The translations under genes and the position numbers were made by a program. Below, piece after piece: positions 42,846-51,204 of a stretch of DNA of 64,000 nt. This DNA comes from an uncultured Burkholderiales bacterium (GTDB lineage: Bacteria > Pseudomonadota > Gammaproteobacteria > Burkholderiales > Thiobacillaceae): assembly GCA_937949525.1 (NCBI GenBank), contig CALEDT010000015.1:1-64000 (forward strand). Reading direction: 5' to 3'. The notes under the pieces are model-generated. The model worked only from the letters and a program-made list of their open reading frames with translations. It was not told the DNA's origin and made no database searches. How positions within the stretch are numbered: the first letter of the stretch is position 1; the number at the start of each line of letters is the position of its first letter.

Positions 42846-45605
42846 ATGGGACTTACGCGTCGTGAATTTCTGAAGACCAGCGTTGCCGGGGCGACCGCCG
42901 CCACGGTGGGCATGTCGATGTCCGAAACCGCCGCGGCCGCGGTCAAGGCCTCGGAAGCGGGCTGGCAGTGGGACAAGTCGGTATGCCGGTTCTGCGGCAC
43001 CGGCTGCGGCATCATGGTGGCCACCAAGGATGATCGCATCGTCGCCACCAAGGGCGACCCGGCCGCGCCGGTCAACAAGGGCCTGAACTGCGTCAAAGGG
43101 TATTTCAACGGCAAGATCAACTACGGCCAGGATCGCCTCACCCAGCCGCTGCTGCGCATGACCGACGGCAAGTTCGACAAGAAGGGCAAATTCACGCCCA
43201 TCTCCTGGGAACAGGCGCTGGACATCATGGAAGAAAAGATGCGCTGGGCGCTGAAGGAGAAGGGGCCCACCGGCATCTCCATCTTCGGTTCCGGCCAGTA
43301 CACCATCCATGAGGGCTATGCCGCCGCCAAACTGATGAAGGCCGGCTTCCGCTCCAACAACATCGACCCCAATGCGCGCCATTGCATGGCCTCGGCGGTG
43401 GCCGCGTTCATGCGCACGTTCGGCATCGACGAGCCGCCCGGCAACTACGACGACATCGAGCACACCGACACCGCCATTCTGTGGGGTGCCAACATGGCCG
43501 AGATGCACCCCATCCTGTGGTCGCGCATCACCGACCGGCGGCTGACGCACAAGCCGATGAAAGTGGTCAATCTGACGGTGTACGGCAACATGTCGTCCGA
43601 CATCGCCGACCTGGAGATCATCTTCAGCCCCAGCGGTGATCTGGCCATCCAGAACTACATCGCGCGCGAGATCGTCAAGCGCGACGTGGTCGACTGGGAT
43701 TTCGTCCGCAAGCACACCATCTTCGCCACTGGCGTCACCGACATCGGCTACGGTTTCCGTCCGGTCAATGCCGAGAAGTTCCACACCGCTGCGGAGATGG
43801 AGATCGTCAAGAACGAGAAGGCGCACGTCATCGACAAGTACGAGGCCATCGCCCAGCGCCGCACGGAAGGCGAGGTGGTGGAGCAGAAGAACGCCGCCAA
43901 CCCGGTGCGCCACTGGCACATCCGCTTCGACGACTTCAAGACCGCGCTGGAGCCGTACACGCTGGACTTCGTCGCCGAAGTGGCCAAGGGCGATCCGGAT
44001 GAATCGATCGAGGACTTCAAGGCCAAACTGCAGCAACTGGCCGATCTGTACTGCGACCGCAACCGCAAGATCGTGTCCTACTGGACCATGGGCTTCAACC
44101 AGCACCAGCGCGGCACCTGGGTGAACGAGCAGTGCTACATGAACCACCTGCTGATGGGCCGCATGTCCAAGCCGGGTGACGGCGCGTTCTCGCTCACCGG
44201 CCAGCCTTCGGCCTGCGGCACCGCGCGCGAGGTGGGCACCTTCGCGCACCGCCTGCCGGCCGACATGGTGGTGGACATCAAGAAGCACCGCGATATGGCG
44301 GAGAAGATCTGGAAACTGCCGGAGAACACCATCAACCCGCGGGTCGGCAGCCACTACCTCAAGATCATGCGCGACCTGGAGGACGGCCAGATCCTGTTCA
44401 ACTGGGTGCAGGTCAACAACCCCTGGCAGAACACCTCCAACCTGAATCACTGGATCAAGGCGGCGCGCGAGATGAACAACTTCATCGTCTGCTCCGATGC
44501 CTATCCCAGCGTATCCGCCAAGGTCGCCGACCTGGTGCTGCCGGCGGCGATGATCAACGAGAAGTGGGGTGCCTACGGCAACGCCGAGCGGCGCACGCAG
44601 GTGTGGCGCCAGCAGGTGAAGCCGCCGGGACAGGCGCGCGGCGACCTGTGGATGATTCTCGAACTGTCCAAGCGCTTCAAGCTGAAGGATGTCTGGGGCG
44701 AGCAGCCGGTGCCGGGCCTCAAGGCCGAGGGGTTCCCCGACGGCAAGCTGCCCAGTGTGCTCGATGCGGCGGTGAAGATGGGCTACAACCCGGAAATGAC
44801 GCTGTACGAGGTGTTGTTCGCCACGCCGGAGAACAAGAAGGTCAAGTGGCCGGACCGCATCGCCAAGGGGCGCGGCAACCACATCGCCGAACTGCTCGGT
44901 GACGGCTGGTTCCCGGAGAAGGCGCTGTTCGAGGAGTACCGCCAGTTCGGCGTCGGCAAGGCGCACGACCTCGCGCCGTTCGACGTCTACCACGACGACA
45001 AGGTACGCGGTCTGAAGTGGCCGGTGGTGCGTCGCGGCAACCGCTGGGTGGAAACCGGCTGGCGTTTCAACGAACAGTACGACCCCTATGTCACCAAGGG
45101 GGCCGGCTTCGAGTTCTACGGTGATTTCGCCAAGGCCATCCCCACCGGTAACCTGGACGGCGTCACCGATCCCAAGCCGGTGCCGCTGCCGGGCAAGGCC
45201 AAGATCTTCTTCTGGCCGTACGTCTCGCCGGTGGAGAAGCCGGACGCCAACTACGACATGTGGCTGTGCACCGGCCGCGTGCTGGAACACTGGCATTCCG
45301 GCACCATGACCCGGCGCGTGCCCGAACTGCACCGCGCGGTGCCGGCGGCGGTGTGCTGGATCCATCCCAAGGACGCCGAAGCCAAGGGCCTCAAGCGCAA
45401 CGACCTGGTGTGGGTGGAATCGCGTCGCGGCAAGATCAAGGTGCGTCTGGAAACCGGCGGCCGCAACAAGATGCCGCGCGGCATGGTGTACGTGCCCTGG
45501 TTCGACGAAGGCGTGCTGATCAACAAGGTCACGCTGGACGCCACCTGCCCGATCTCGAAAGAGACCGACTTCAAGAAGTGTTCGGTGAAGGTCTACAAGG
45601 CGTGA
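42846..45605 (+). CDS. napA: Periplasmic nitrate reductase catalytic subunit
   Basis: 919 aa. It reduces nitrate to nitrite in the periplasm with a Mo-bis-MGD centre and one 4Fe-4S cluster. A Tat signal ([13 protein letters not shown]) is followed by the cluster motif CRFCGTGCG with the fourth Cys in GLNCVKGYF. The Mo-ligand Cys is in [10 protein letters not shown] near residue 179. Compared with E. coli NapA (828 aa) the protein is about 90 residues longer, with a charged insert near residues 310-360 ([22 protein letters not shown]). This is the size and build of the epsilonproteobacterial type. It is followed by napG, not napB or napC. Confidence 0.96.
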   Translation: MGLTRREFLKTSVAGATAATVGMSMSETAAAAVKASEAGWQWDKSVCRFCGTGCGIMVATKDDRIVATKGDPAAPVNKGLNCVKGYFNGKINYGQDRLTQPLLRMTDGKFDKKGKFTPISWEQALDIMEEKMRWALKEKGPTGISIFGSGQYTIHEGYAAAKLMKAGFRSNNIDPNARHCMASAVAAFMRTFGIDEPPGNYDDIEHTDTAILWGANMAEMHPILWSRITDRRLTHKPMKVVNLTVYGNMSSDIADLEIIFSPSGDLAIQNYIAREIVKRDVVDWDFVRKHTIFATGVTDIGYGFRPVNAEKFHTAAEMEIVKNEKAHVIDKYEAIAQRRTEGEVVEQKNAANPVRHWHIRFDDFKTALEPYTLDFVAEVAKGDPDESIEDFKAKLQQLADLYCDRNRKIVSYWTMGFNQHQRGTWVNEQCYMNHLLMGRMSKPGDGAFSLTGQPSACGTAREVGTFAHRLPADMVVDIKKHRDMAEKIWKLPENTINPRVGSHYLKIMRDLEDGQILFNWVQVNNPWQNTSNLNHWIKAAREMNNFIVCSDAYPSVSAKVADLVLPAAMINEKWGAYGNAERRTQVWRQQVKPPGQARGDLWMILELSKRFKLKDVWGEQPVPGLKAEGFPDGKLPSVLDAAVKMGYNPEMTLYEVLFATPENKKVKWPDRIAKGRGNHIAELLGDGWFPEKALFEEYRQFGVGKAHDLAPFDVYHDDKVRGLKWPVVRRGNRWVETGWRFNEQYDPYVTKGAGFEFYGDFAKAIPTGNLDGVTDPKPVPLPGKAKIFFWPYVSPVEKPDANYDMWLCTGRVLEHWHSGTMTRRVPELHRAVPAAVCWIHPKDAEAKGLKRNDLVWVESRRGKIKVRLETGGRNKMPRGMVYVPWFDEGVLINKVTLDATCPISKETDFKKCSVKVYKA

Positions 45606-45680
45606 GGAAACGGGTGACCGGCCGCTGAAAGGCCGCGTCACCGGCGCGGCCGCCCGGCTAACCGCCACCCGCCCACGATC

Positions 45681-46454
45681 ATGACAGAAGCCAACGTTTC
45701 CCGTCGCGACTTCCTGGTGAAGATGGCCCAGGGCGCCGCCCTGGCCGGCACCGGCGGTCTGCTGTGGGACCACCTGCTGCGCCAGGAGGCTCGCGCCCAC
45801 CCCTACGCGCTGCGTCCGCCCGGTGCGCTGGCGGAGAAGGACTTCAACACCGCCTGCATCAAGTGCGGCCAGTGCGTCATCGACTGCCCACCGCTGATCC
45901 TCAAACTGGCGCCGGCGGGGGCCGATCTGCCCATCGGCACACCCTACTTCGTGCCGCGCACCGGGGCGTGCATCATGTGTCCGGACATTCCGTGCATGAA
46001 AGCCTGCCCGACCGGTGCGCTGTCGCCGGAACTGCAGCGTATCGAGGATGCGCGCATGGGGCTGGCGGTGATCGACATCGAGAACTGCCTGTCGTGGAAG
46101 GGACTGCGCTGCGAGATCTGCCACCGCGAATGTCCACTCAAGGGCAAGGCGATCACGCTGGAGACGCATCCGCGCCAGATTTCCAAGCACGCCATGTTCG
46201 TGCCGTTGGTGCACTCCGATGCATGCACCGGCTGCGGCATCTGCGAGAAGGCCTGCCCCACCACCGAGGCGGCGATCCGCATCCTGCCGCACAAGCTGGT
46301 GCAGGGCAAGATCGGCGACCACTACCGCCTGGGCTGGACGTTCGAGACCGAGATCACGCAGGACTTCAAGCCCGCGCCCGAAGCACCCGCGCCGGCCCCC
46401 GGCAAGCAGGACAAGCCGGGTGGTCTGGACTATCTCAACATGGGTGACCTATGA
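45681..46454 (+). CDS. napG: NapG, periplasmic ferredoxin-type protein
   Basis: 257 aa. A Tat signal (SRRDFLVKMAQGAALAG) precedes four 4Fe-4S motifs: CIKCGQCVIDCPP, CIMCPDIPCMKACP, CEICHRECP and CTGCGICEKACP. NapG works with the membrane protein NapH to pass electrons from quinol towards NapA/NapB. With no napC in the cluster it is the likely electron route here. The stop overlaps the napH start by 4 nt (ATGA). The last 25 residues are a Pro/Ala-rich tail. Confidence 0.93.
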   Translation: MTEANVSRRDFLVKMAQGAALAGTGGLLWDHLLRQEARAHPYALRPPGALAEKDFNTACIKCGQCVIDCPPLILKLAPAGADLPIGTPYFVPRTGACIMCPDIPCMKACPTGALSPELQRIEDARMGLAVIDIENCLSWKGLRCEICHRECPLKGKAITLETHPRQISKHAMFVPLVHSDACTGCGICEKACPTTEAAIRILPHKLVQGKIGDHYRLGWTFETEITQDFKPAPEAPAPAPGKQDKPGGLDYLNMGDL

Positions 46455-47344
46455 GCACGCCCGGCACGCATCCGGTGCCCACCGGCCTGTGGGCCTGGCG
46501 CTACATCCTCCTGCGCCGCGTCAGCCAGTTCGGCATCCTGCTACTGTTCTTCGGCACCGCGCACTGGGGCTGGCAGGTGGCCAAGGATACGCCGCTGCTC
46601 GCCGGCAACCTGTCCGCGTCCAAGTTCATCGGCCTGATCCCGCTCGCCGATCCGTTCGCCGTGTTGCAGATCTTCGTCGCCGGCCACGTGCTCAGCCGCG
46701 AGGCGGTGATCGGCGCCGCCATCGTGCTGGGTATCTACCTGCTGATCGGCGGACGCATGTTCTGCGCCTGGGTGTGCCCGGTGAACGTGGTCACCGACGC
46801 GGCCGGCTGGTTGCGCAACAAGCTGGACATCAAGCCGATCTTTCACCTGTCGCGCAGCCTGCGTTACTTCGTGTTGGCCGCGACGCTGGTGATCTCGCTG
46901 ATCAGCGGTCTGGCGGCGTTCGAATGGGTCAGCCCGATCGGCATGGCGCACCGCGAGATCATCTTCGGTCTGGGCATGGGTTTCACCGCGCTGCTGGCGA
47001 TCTTCCTGTTCGATCTGCTCATCCTCAAGCACGGCTGGTGTGGCCATCTGTGCCCGCTCGGCGCGTTCTACGGCCTGGTCGGCAAGACCGCGCAACTGCG
47101 CGTGCGTTTCGACAAGAACACCTGCACCCATTGCGGCGAATGCGCCAAGGTCTGCCCGGAGCCGCAGGTGCTGAATCTGAAGAAGCTGGAGGAACGCGGT
47201 TACGTGTTCTCCGGCGAATGCAGCAACTGCGGCCGCTGCACCCCCATCTGTCCGGAAGGTAGCCTGATGTTCGATCTGAAACCCCTGATCCGCAGCCATA
47301 ACGCGCAGGCGGACGCTCTAGCCGTTCAAAGGAGGACGAAATGA
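46451..47344 (+). CDS. napH: NapH, membrane-bound iron-sulfur quinol dehydrogenase subunit
   Basis: 297 aa. Four helices with the paired CxxxCP motifs FCAWVCPVN and WCGHLCPLG near the membrane face, then two C-terminal 4Fe-4S motifs (CTHCGECAKVCP and CSNCGRCTPICP). NapH is thought to oxidise quinol and hand electrons to NapG. It is coupled to napG by a 4-nt overlap and to napB by a 4-nt overlap (ATGA). In clusters lacking napC, as here, NapGH is considered the main electron donor. Confidence 0.93.
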   Translation: MSTPGTHPVPTGLWAWRYILLRRVSQFGILLLFFGTAHWGWQVAKDTPLLAGNLSASKFIGLIPLADPFAVLQIFVAGHVLSREAVIGAAIVLGIYLLIGGRMFCAWVCPVNVVTDAAGWLRNKLDIKPIFHLSRSLRYFVLAATLVISLISGLAAFEWVSPIGMAHREIIFGLGMGFTALLAIFLFDLLILKHGWCGHLCPLGAFYGLVGKTAQLRVRFDKNTCTHCGECAKVCPEPQVLNLKKLEERGYVFSGECSNCGRCTPICPEGSLMFDLKPLIRSHNAQADALAVQRRTK

Positions 47345-47808
47345 GGAAGAGCTTGATTGTGAGCCTGGGCCTGGCTTCCATCGTGTCCGTGTCGGTGGCC
47401 GCGCTCGACGACCAGGCGATACCGGATGACGCCCTCGGCCTGTCGAAGACCAGCGTGTTCGACATTCCCGACCCGGGCGTGTTCGACTACCACGAGGGCG
47501 ACCCCGGCACCAACGAACGGCTCGCCACGTCCTATCACACCGCGCCGCCGATGATCCCGCATCACATCAACGACATGGTGCCGATCACGCGCGAGTCCAA
47601 CCTGTGCAAGGATTGCCACGTGCAGCCCGACCTGCTCGGCGTCAAGCTGGAGCCGGGTATGCCGGTGCCGGCGCCGCGCAGCCACTATGTCAACGTCAAG
47701 CGCGGTCAGCTCTACATGGGCCGCTACAACTGCGTGCAATGTCACGCGCCGCAGGCCAAGGTCGACGTGCTGGTCAAGAGCACGTTCAAGCAGCCGGGCA
47801 GGAACTAA
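47341..47808 (+). CDS. napB: NapB, dihaem cytochrome c subunit of nitrate reductase
   Basis: 155 aa with a signal peptide (residues 1-20). Two haem motifs CKDCH and CVQCH (near residues 83 and 131) and the conserved TAPPMIPHHINDMVPITRESN match NapB. It accepts electrons and passes them to NapA in the periplasm. Last gene of napDAGHB. The ATG overlaps the napH stop. A GC-rich hairpin follows about 15 bp after the stop. Confidence 0.95.
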   Translation: MRKSLIVSLGLASIVSVSVAALDDQAIPDDALGLSKTSVFDIPDPGVFDYHEGDPGTNERLATSYHTAPPMIPHHINDMVPITRESNLCKDCHVQPDLLGVKLEPGMPVPAPRSHYVNVKRGQLYMGRYNCVQCHAPQAKVDVLVKSTFKQPGRN

Positions 47809-47824
47809 GCCCGCGCGGGCGTCC

Positions 47825-47857
47825 CCGCCCCCTGTGGCGCGATCCCTGGGGGCGGTT
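47825..47857 (+). terminator. Possible weak terminator after napB
   Basis: Stem CCGCCCCC / GGGGGCGG with a 15-nt loop and only two T after it. A smaller palindrome GCCCGCGCGGGC lies at the napB stop. May slow or end nap transcription. The remaining gap to 47984 holds no gene I can support. Confidence 0.35.
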
Positions 47858-47984
47858 CAGGGCCTGACGGCAGCGGAGTGAACGCATGCCGGTCGGCGAG
47901 TGATCGTTGACGGATACGGCTGGCCCGCGTGGTTTGCACGCGGTCGCGCAACGCAATCCCGCCGGTTCGGTCTACACTGGCCGC

Positions 47985-49151
47985 ATGCGCGCGCCAAACG
48001 CATCCACCGTTTCGCCGCCCTGGCCCGGGCGGCGCGCGCTGATCGGGTGCGCATTGTGCATCCTGTCGGCTTGGCTGGGGCTGGCCATGCGCCCCGGCCA
48101 TGGCGATCCGCCCAAGGCGGTGTCGTTCGTTTTCCGCGACCTGGACAACCGCGAAGTGCGGCTGGCGGACTATCGTGGCAAGTGGGTGCTGGTGAGCTTC
48201 TGGGCACCGTGGTGTCCGCTGTGCAAGGTGCAGATTCCCACGCTCAACCGCCTGAACGAACGGCCGGACTTCCGCGTCATCGGCATCGCTCTGGACTATG
48301 GCGACAATGTCGCGTCGGTGCGCGAAGCCATCGCGCTGGGGCGCATGCGTTTCGAAGCGCAGGTGCTGGGCGGCTCGCGGCGCTCGCCCAACAGCGCGTA
48401 TCTGCAGGTGGGGCCGGTGGACTATTTCCCGACGTCTTACCTGTACGACCCCACCGGCGAGATCGTCATGTTCATACCCGGCCAGATCCGCCAGAGCAGC
48501 CTCGCCGCTTTCATGGACCGCTGGCACGCCCAGCGCGCCGGCCAGCCGGCCTACGCGGCACGCGTGGAACGCCTGGCCGACTACTTGCGGCAGCAGCACG
48601 GCGAGCGCGGCCTTCAGGCTTACGCCGCCTGGCGGCGCATGCTGGACGAGGCCCTCGCTGCCGCGTCCATGGACCAGCTCGCGCGCGTCAACGACTTCTT
48701 CAACCGGCAGATCCGCGTCGACGATGGTGCCCGCCTGTGGGGACGGGCCAACTACTGGGCATCGCCGGGCGAGGTGCTGGGGCATGGCCACGGCGACGGC
48801 GCGGACATCGCCATCGCCAAGTACTTCACGTTGCTGGCGCTGGGCGTGCCGGCGGACAAGCTGCGCCTGGTGTACGTCACGGTGCGCGCGCCGACGCGCG
48901 ATGCCGCGATCGGCGCGCCCCATCTGGTGCTGGCCTATTACCCGACGCCCAACGCCGAGCCCATGCTGCTCGACACGCGCGACACCCGCCTGTTGCCGGC
49001 GGGTGCGCGCAAGGATCTGCGACCCGGTTACAGCTTCAACAGTCTGGGCGTTTGGGACGAGACGGCGCGCGCCGTGGCCGCCGACGGTGCCGGCCGGCCG
49101 GCGCAGTGGGATGACGTCCTGCGGCGCGCGCGCGCGCAGGGATTCGAATAG
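47985..49151 (+). CDS. Thioredoxin domain fused to a LapG-like pseudo-protease domain
   Basis: 388 aa. A membrane anchor (about residues 17-35) is followed by a TlpA/thioredoxin-like domain (about 45-180) with redox motif WCPLC (Cys77, Cys80) and cis-Pro in FPT (149). The C-terminal domain (about 205-350) matches LapG/BTLCP periplasmic proteases: VNDFFNRQIRVDDGARLWG, YWASPGEVLGHGHGD and IAIAKYFTLLALGV. In LapG the catalytic triad is Cys-His-Asp with Cys in GDCED; here the same place reads GDGAD, so Cys is Gly272, while His313 (APHLVLAYYP) and Asp330 remain. The domain should not cleave peptides in the normal way. A LapD-like gene follows 11 bp downstream. TACACT ends 6 nt before the ATG and no ribosome binding site is visible. 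Confidence 0.75.
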   Translation: MRAPNASTVSPPWPGRRALIGCALCILSAWLGLAMRPGHGDPPKAVSFVFRDLDNREVRLADYRGKWVLVSFWAPWCPLCKVQIPTLNRLNERPDFRVIGIALDYGDNVASVREAIALGRMRFEAQVLGGSRRSPNSAYLQVGPVDYFPTSYLYDPTGEIVMFIPGQIRQSSLAAFMDRWHAQRAGQPAYAARVERLADYLRQQHGERGLQAYAAWRRMLDEALAAASMDQLARVNDFFNRQIRVDDGARLWGRANYWASPGEVLGHGHGDGADIAIAKYFTLLALGVPADKLRLVYVTVRAPTRDAAIGAPHLVLAYYPTPNAEPMLLDTRDTRLLPAGARKDLRPGYSFNSLGVWDETARAVAADGAGRPAQWDDVLRRARAQGFE

Positions 49152-49162
49152 GGGGTGACGCC

Positions 49163-51070
49163 ATGTCCATGTATCGCCAACTGTGGCTGGCCATCCTGGC
49201 CGGCATCCTGATCGCGGTGGTGGCGGCGCTGGCCGCGTCGCTGATGAGCGCGCGCGGCTACCTGGAGGCGCAGCTGGCGATGAAGAACCGCGACAACGCC
49301 ACCGCGCTGGCGCTGGCGTTGAGCCGGCCGGACAGCGACCACGACGACGTGGTGCTGGCGGCGACGGCGCTGTTCGACGGTGGCCACTACCAACTGGTGC
49401 AGGTGGTCGATGCCGACGGTCGGGTGCTGCTCGACCGGGTGGCGCCGCAGGCCGATACCGGCGTGCCGGGCTGGTTCGCGCGTCTGGCGGCGATCCGCTC
49501 GCTGCCCGCCAGCGCCGAGATCAGCGGCGGCTGGCGCCCCTTGGCCAAACTGACACTGGTGAGCCAGAGCGGCTTCGCCTACCGCGCGCTGTGGGACACG
49601 ACGTTGCGCACCAGCGCGGTGATCCTGCTGGCCGGCGTGTTCGCCGGGCTGCTGATCAGCCTGATGTTGCGTCGCATCACCCGGCCGGTGCGGGCGGTGG
49701 TGGAACAGGCGCAGGCCATCAACCAGCGCCGTTTCATCACCATGCCCCTGCCTGCGGCACCGGAACTGCGTGAACTGGTCAGCGCGATGAACGACACGGT
49801 CACGCGGCTGCGCGAGGATTTCGAGGCGGATGCGCGCCGTTACGACACGTTGCGGCGCCAGGCCAACTACGATCCGCTCACCGGCCTGGCCAACCGCGCG
49901 TTCTTCCTGGCAATCCTGGAGGACGCGCTGGAGGGCGAGGCCACGGTCTACGGTGCGCTGGCCATCGTGCGTCTGCGTTATCTGGGCAAGCTCAACCGGC
50001 GCCAGGGACGCGAGGTGGCGGACGAGGTGCTGCGCCGCGTCGGCCAGGCGGTGGCCCAATCCCTGGGACTGTGCAGTGGCGTGTTCGCCGGCCGGCTCAA
50101 CGGCGCCGATTTCGCTCTGCTGCTGCCGGCCGGTTGCGATCCGCTGCCGACGCTGCGCGAACTGCAACTAAGCCTGCCCGGCATTGCCGAGCCGTTGGCC
50201 GGCGACTACGCCACCACCTACATCGCCTATGCGCCGTTCGCGCCGGGCGAAACCAGTGCCGGCCTGCTGTCGCGCCTGGATGCGACGTTGGCCGCGCTGG
50301 ACGTGGATGGCCACAGCGCGCTGCGCGAGGCGCCTGCCGACGCGACGGCCGAGGCGCCGGCCGGTGCCGATCAATGGCGCGAGGCCATCCGTGCGGCGCT
50401 GGCCGATCGTGGTCTGATGAAGCTGGCGCGTTTTCCCATCCGCGTCGGCGACGTCGTCGAGAGCGAGTTCGCCCTGCGTCTGCGCGTGGCCGGCAGCGAC
50501 GAATGGCTGCCGGCCGGCCGCTTCCTGCCGTTGGCCGAGCGGCTGGGGCTGGTGCCGGAACTGGATCAGGCCACGCTCGATCTGGCCTTGGACGTGCTGG
50601 CGCGCGAGCCCGATCTGGCCGGTGCCTGGATCAATCTGTCGGCCAAGTCCATCGTGGTCAGCGGTTTCCGCCAGTATCTGCTCGAACGCTTGGGCGAACG
50701 GCCCGATCTAGCGCCCCGCCTGTGGCTGGAAGTGCCGGAGGCGGGCGGCCTGTTCCGCCTGCAGGCGCTGCGCGAGCTGGCGCGCGAGCTGCGGCCGCTG
50801 GGCTGCCGCGTGGGACTCGAACACTGCGGCCATCAGTTCGACCGCATCGGCGAACTGTACGAACTGGGCCTCGACTTCCTCAAAGTCGACGCCAGCTTCA
50901 TCGACGGCATCGACGGCAATGCCGGCAATCAGGCCTTCCTCGCCGGCCTGTGCGAGATCGCGCATCGCATCGGCATGCGCGTGTTCGCCGAAGGCGTGGC
51001 GCGCACAGAGGAACTGGAGACGCTGCGGGCCCTGGGTTTCGACGGCGCCACCGGCACGGCCGTGGGGTGA
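49163..51070 (+). CDS. lapD: LapD-like c-di-GMP receptor with degenerate GGDEF and EAL domains
   Basis: 635 aa. Helix (about 7-28), LapD/MoxY-type periplasmic domain (about 30-145), second helix (about 150-172), HAMP (RRITRPVRAVVEQAQAINQRRF), then a GGDEF domain starting at DPLTGLANRAFFLAIL and a C-terminal EAL-type domain. The GGDEF motif reads RLNGADF and the EAL motif ESEFALRL, so neither synthesis nor breakdown of c-di-GMP is expected. LapD binds c-di-GMP inside the cell and holds the protease LapG through its periplasmic domain. Here the preceding gene is the inactive LapG-like fusion. GGGGGTGA upstream of the ATG is a good ribosome binding site. Confidence 0.85.
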   Translation: MSMYRQLWLAILAGILIAVVAALAASLMSARGYLEAQLAMKNRDNATALALALSRPDSDHDDVVLAATALFDGGHYQLVQVVDADGRVLLDRVAPQADTGVPGWFARLAAIRSLPASAEISGGWRPLAKLTLVSQSGFAYRALWDTTLRTSAVILLAGVFAGLLISLMLRRITRPVRAVVEQAQAINQRRFITMPLPAAPELRELVSAMNDTVTRLREDFEADARRYDTLRRQANYDPLTGLANRAFFLAILEDALEGEATVYGALAIVRLRYLGKLNRRQGREVADEVLRRVGQAVAQSLGLCSGVFAGRLNGADFALLLPAGCDPLPTLRELQLSLPGIAEPLAGDYATTYIAYAPFAPGETSAGLLSRLDATLAALDVDGHSALREAPADATAEAPAGADQWREAIRAALADRGLMKLARFPIRVGDVVESEFALRLRVAGSDEWLPAGRFLPLAERLGLVPELDQATLDLALDVLAREPDLAGAWINLSAKSIVVSGFRQYLLERLGERPDLAPRLWLEVPEAGGLFRLQALRELARELRPLGCRVGLEHCGHQFDRIGELYELGLDFLKVDASFIDGIDGNAGNQAFLAGLCEIAHRIGMRVFAEGVARTEELETLRALGFDGATGTAVG

Positions 51071-51083
51071 TGCGGCCATCCGC

Positions 51084-51196
51084 GGAAATAGGGGACAGAC
51101 CACGGTTTTCAAGGAAAACCGAATAGGAAATAGGGGACAGACCACGGTTTTCCTTGAAAACCGTGGTCTGTCCCCTATTTCCCTTTCCCTATTTCC
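51084..51196. repeat. Palindromic repeat copy 3, compound
   Basis: A partial unit (51084-51121: full left arm, loop CAAGG and the first bases of the right arm) is followed by a complete 57-bp hairpin (51126-51182, loop CCTTG) and a trailing arm end to 51196. Loop orientation is opposite to copy 1. It lies between the convergent 3' ends of lapD and the copper ATPase gene and could act as a bidirectional terminator-like structure. Confidence 0.85.
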
Positions 51197-51204
51197 TTCT
51201 CCGT

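Noticed and set aside
42507-46322. Open frame of over 1200 codons on the minus strand across napD, napA and napG
   Set aside because: Antisense shadow of well-identified nap genes; no recognisable motifs and no start signal.
49163-51070. Reading the LapD-like protein as an active diguanylate cyclase/phosphodiesterase
   Set aside because: Both signature motifs are degenerate (RLNGADF, ESEFALRL) and the periplasmic and HAMP layout is that of LapD.
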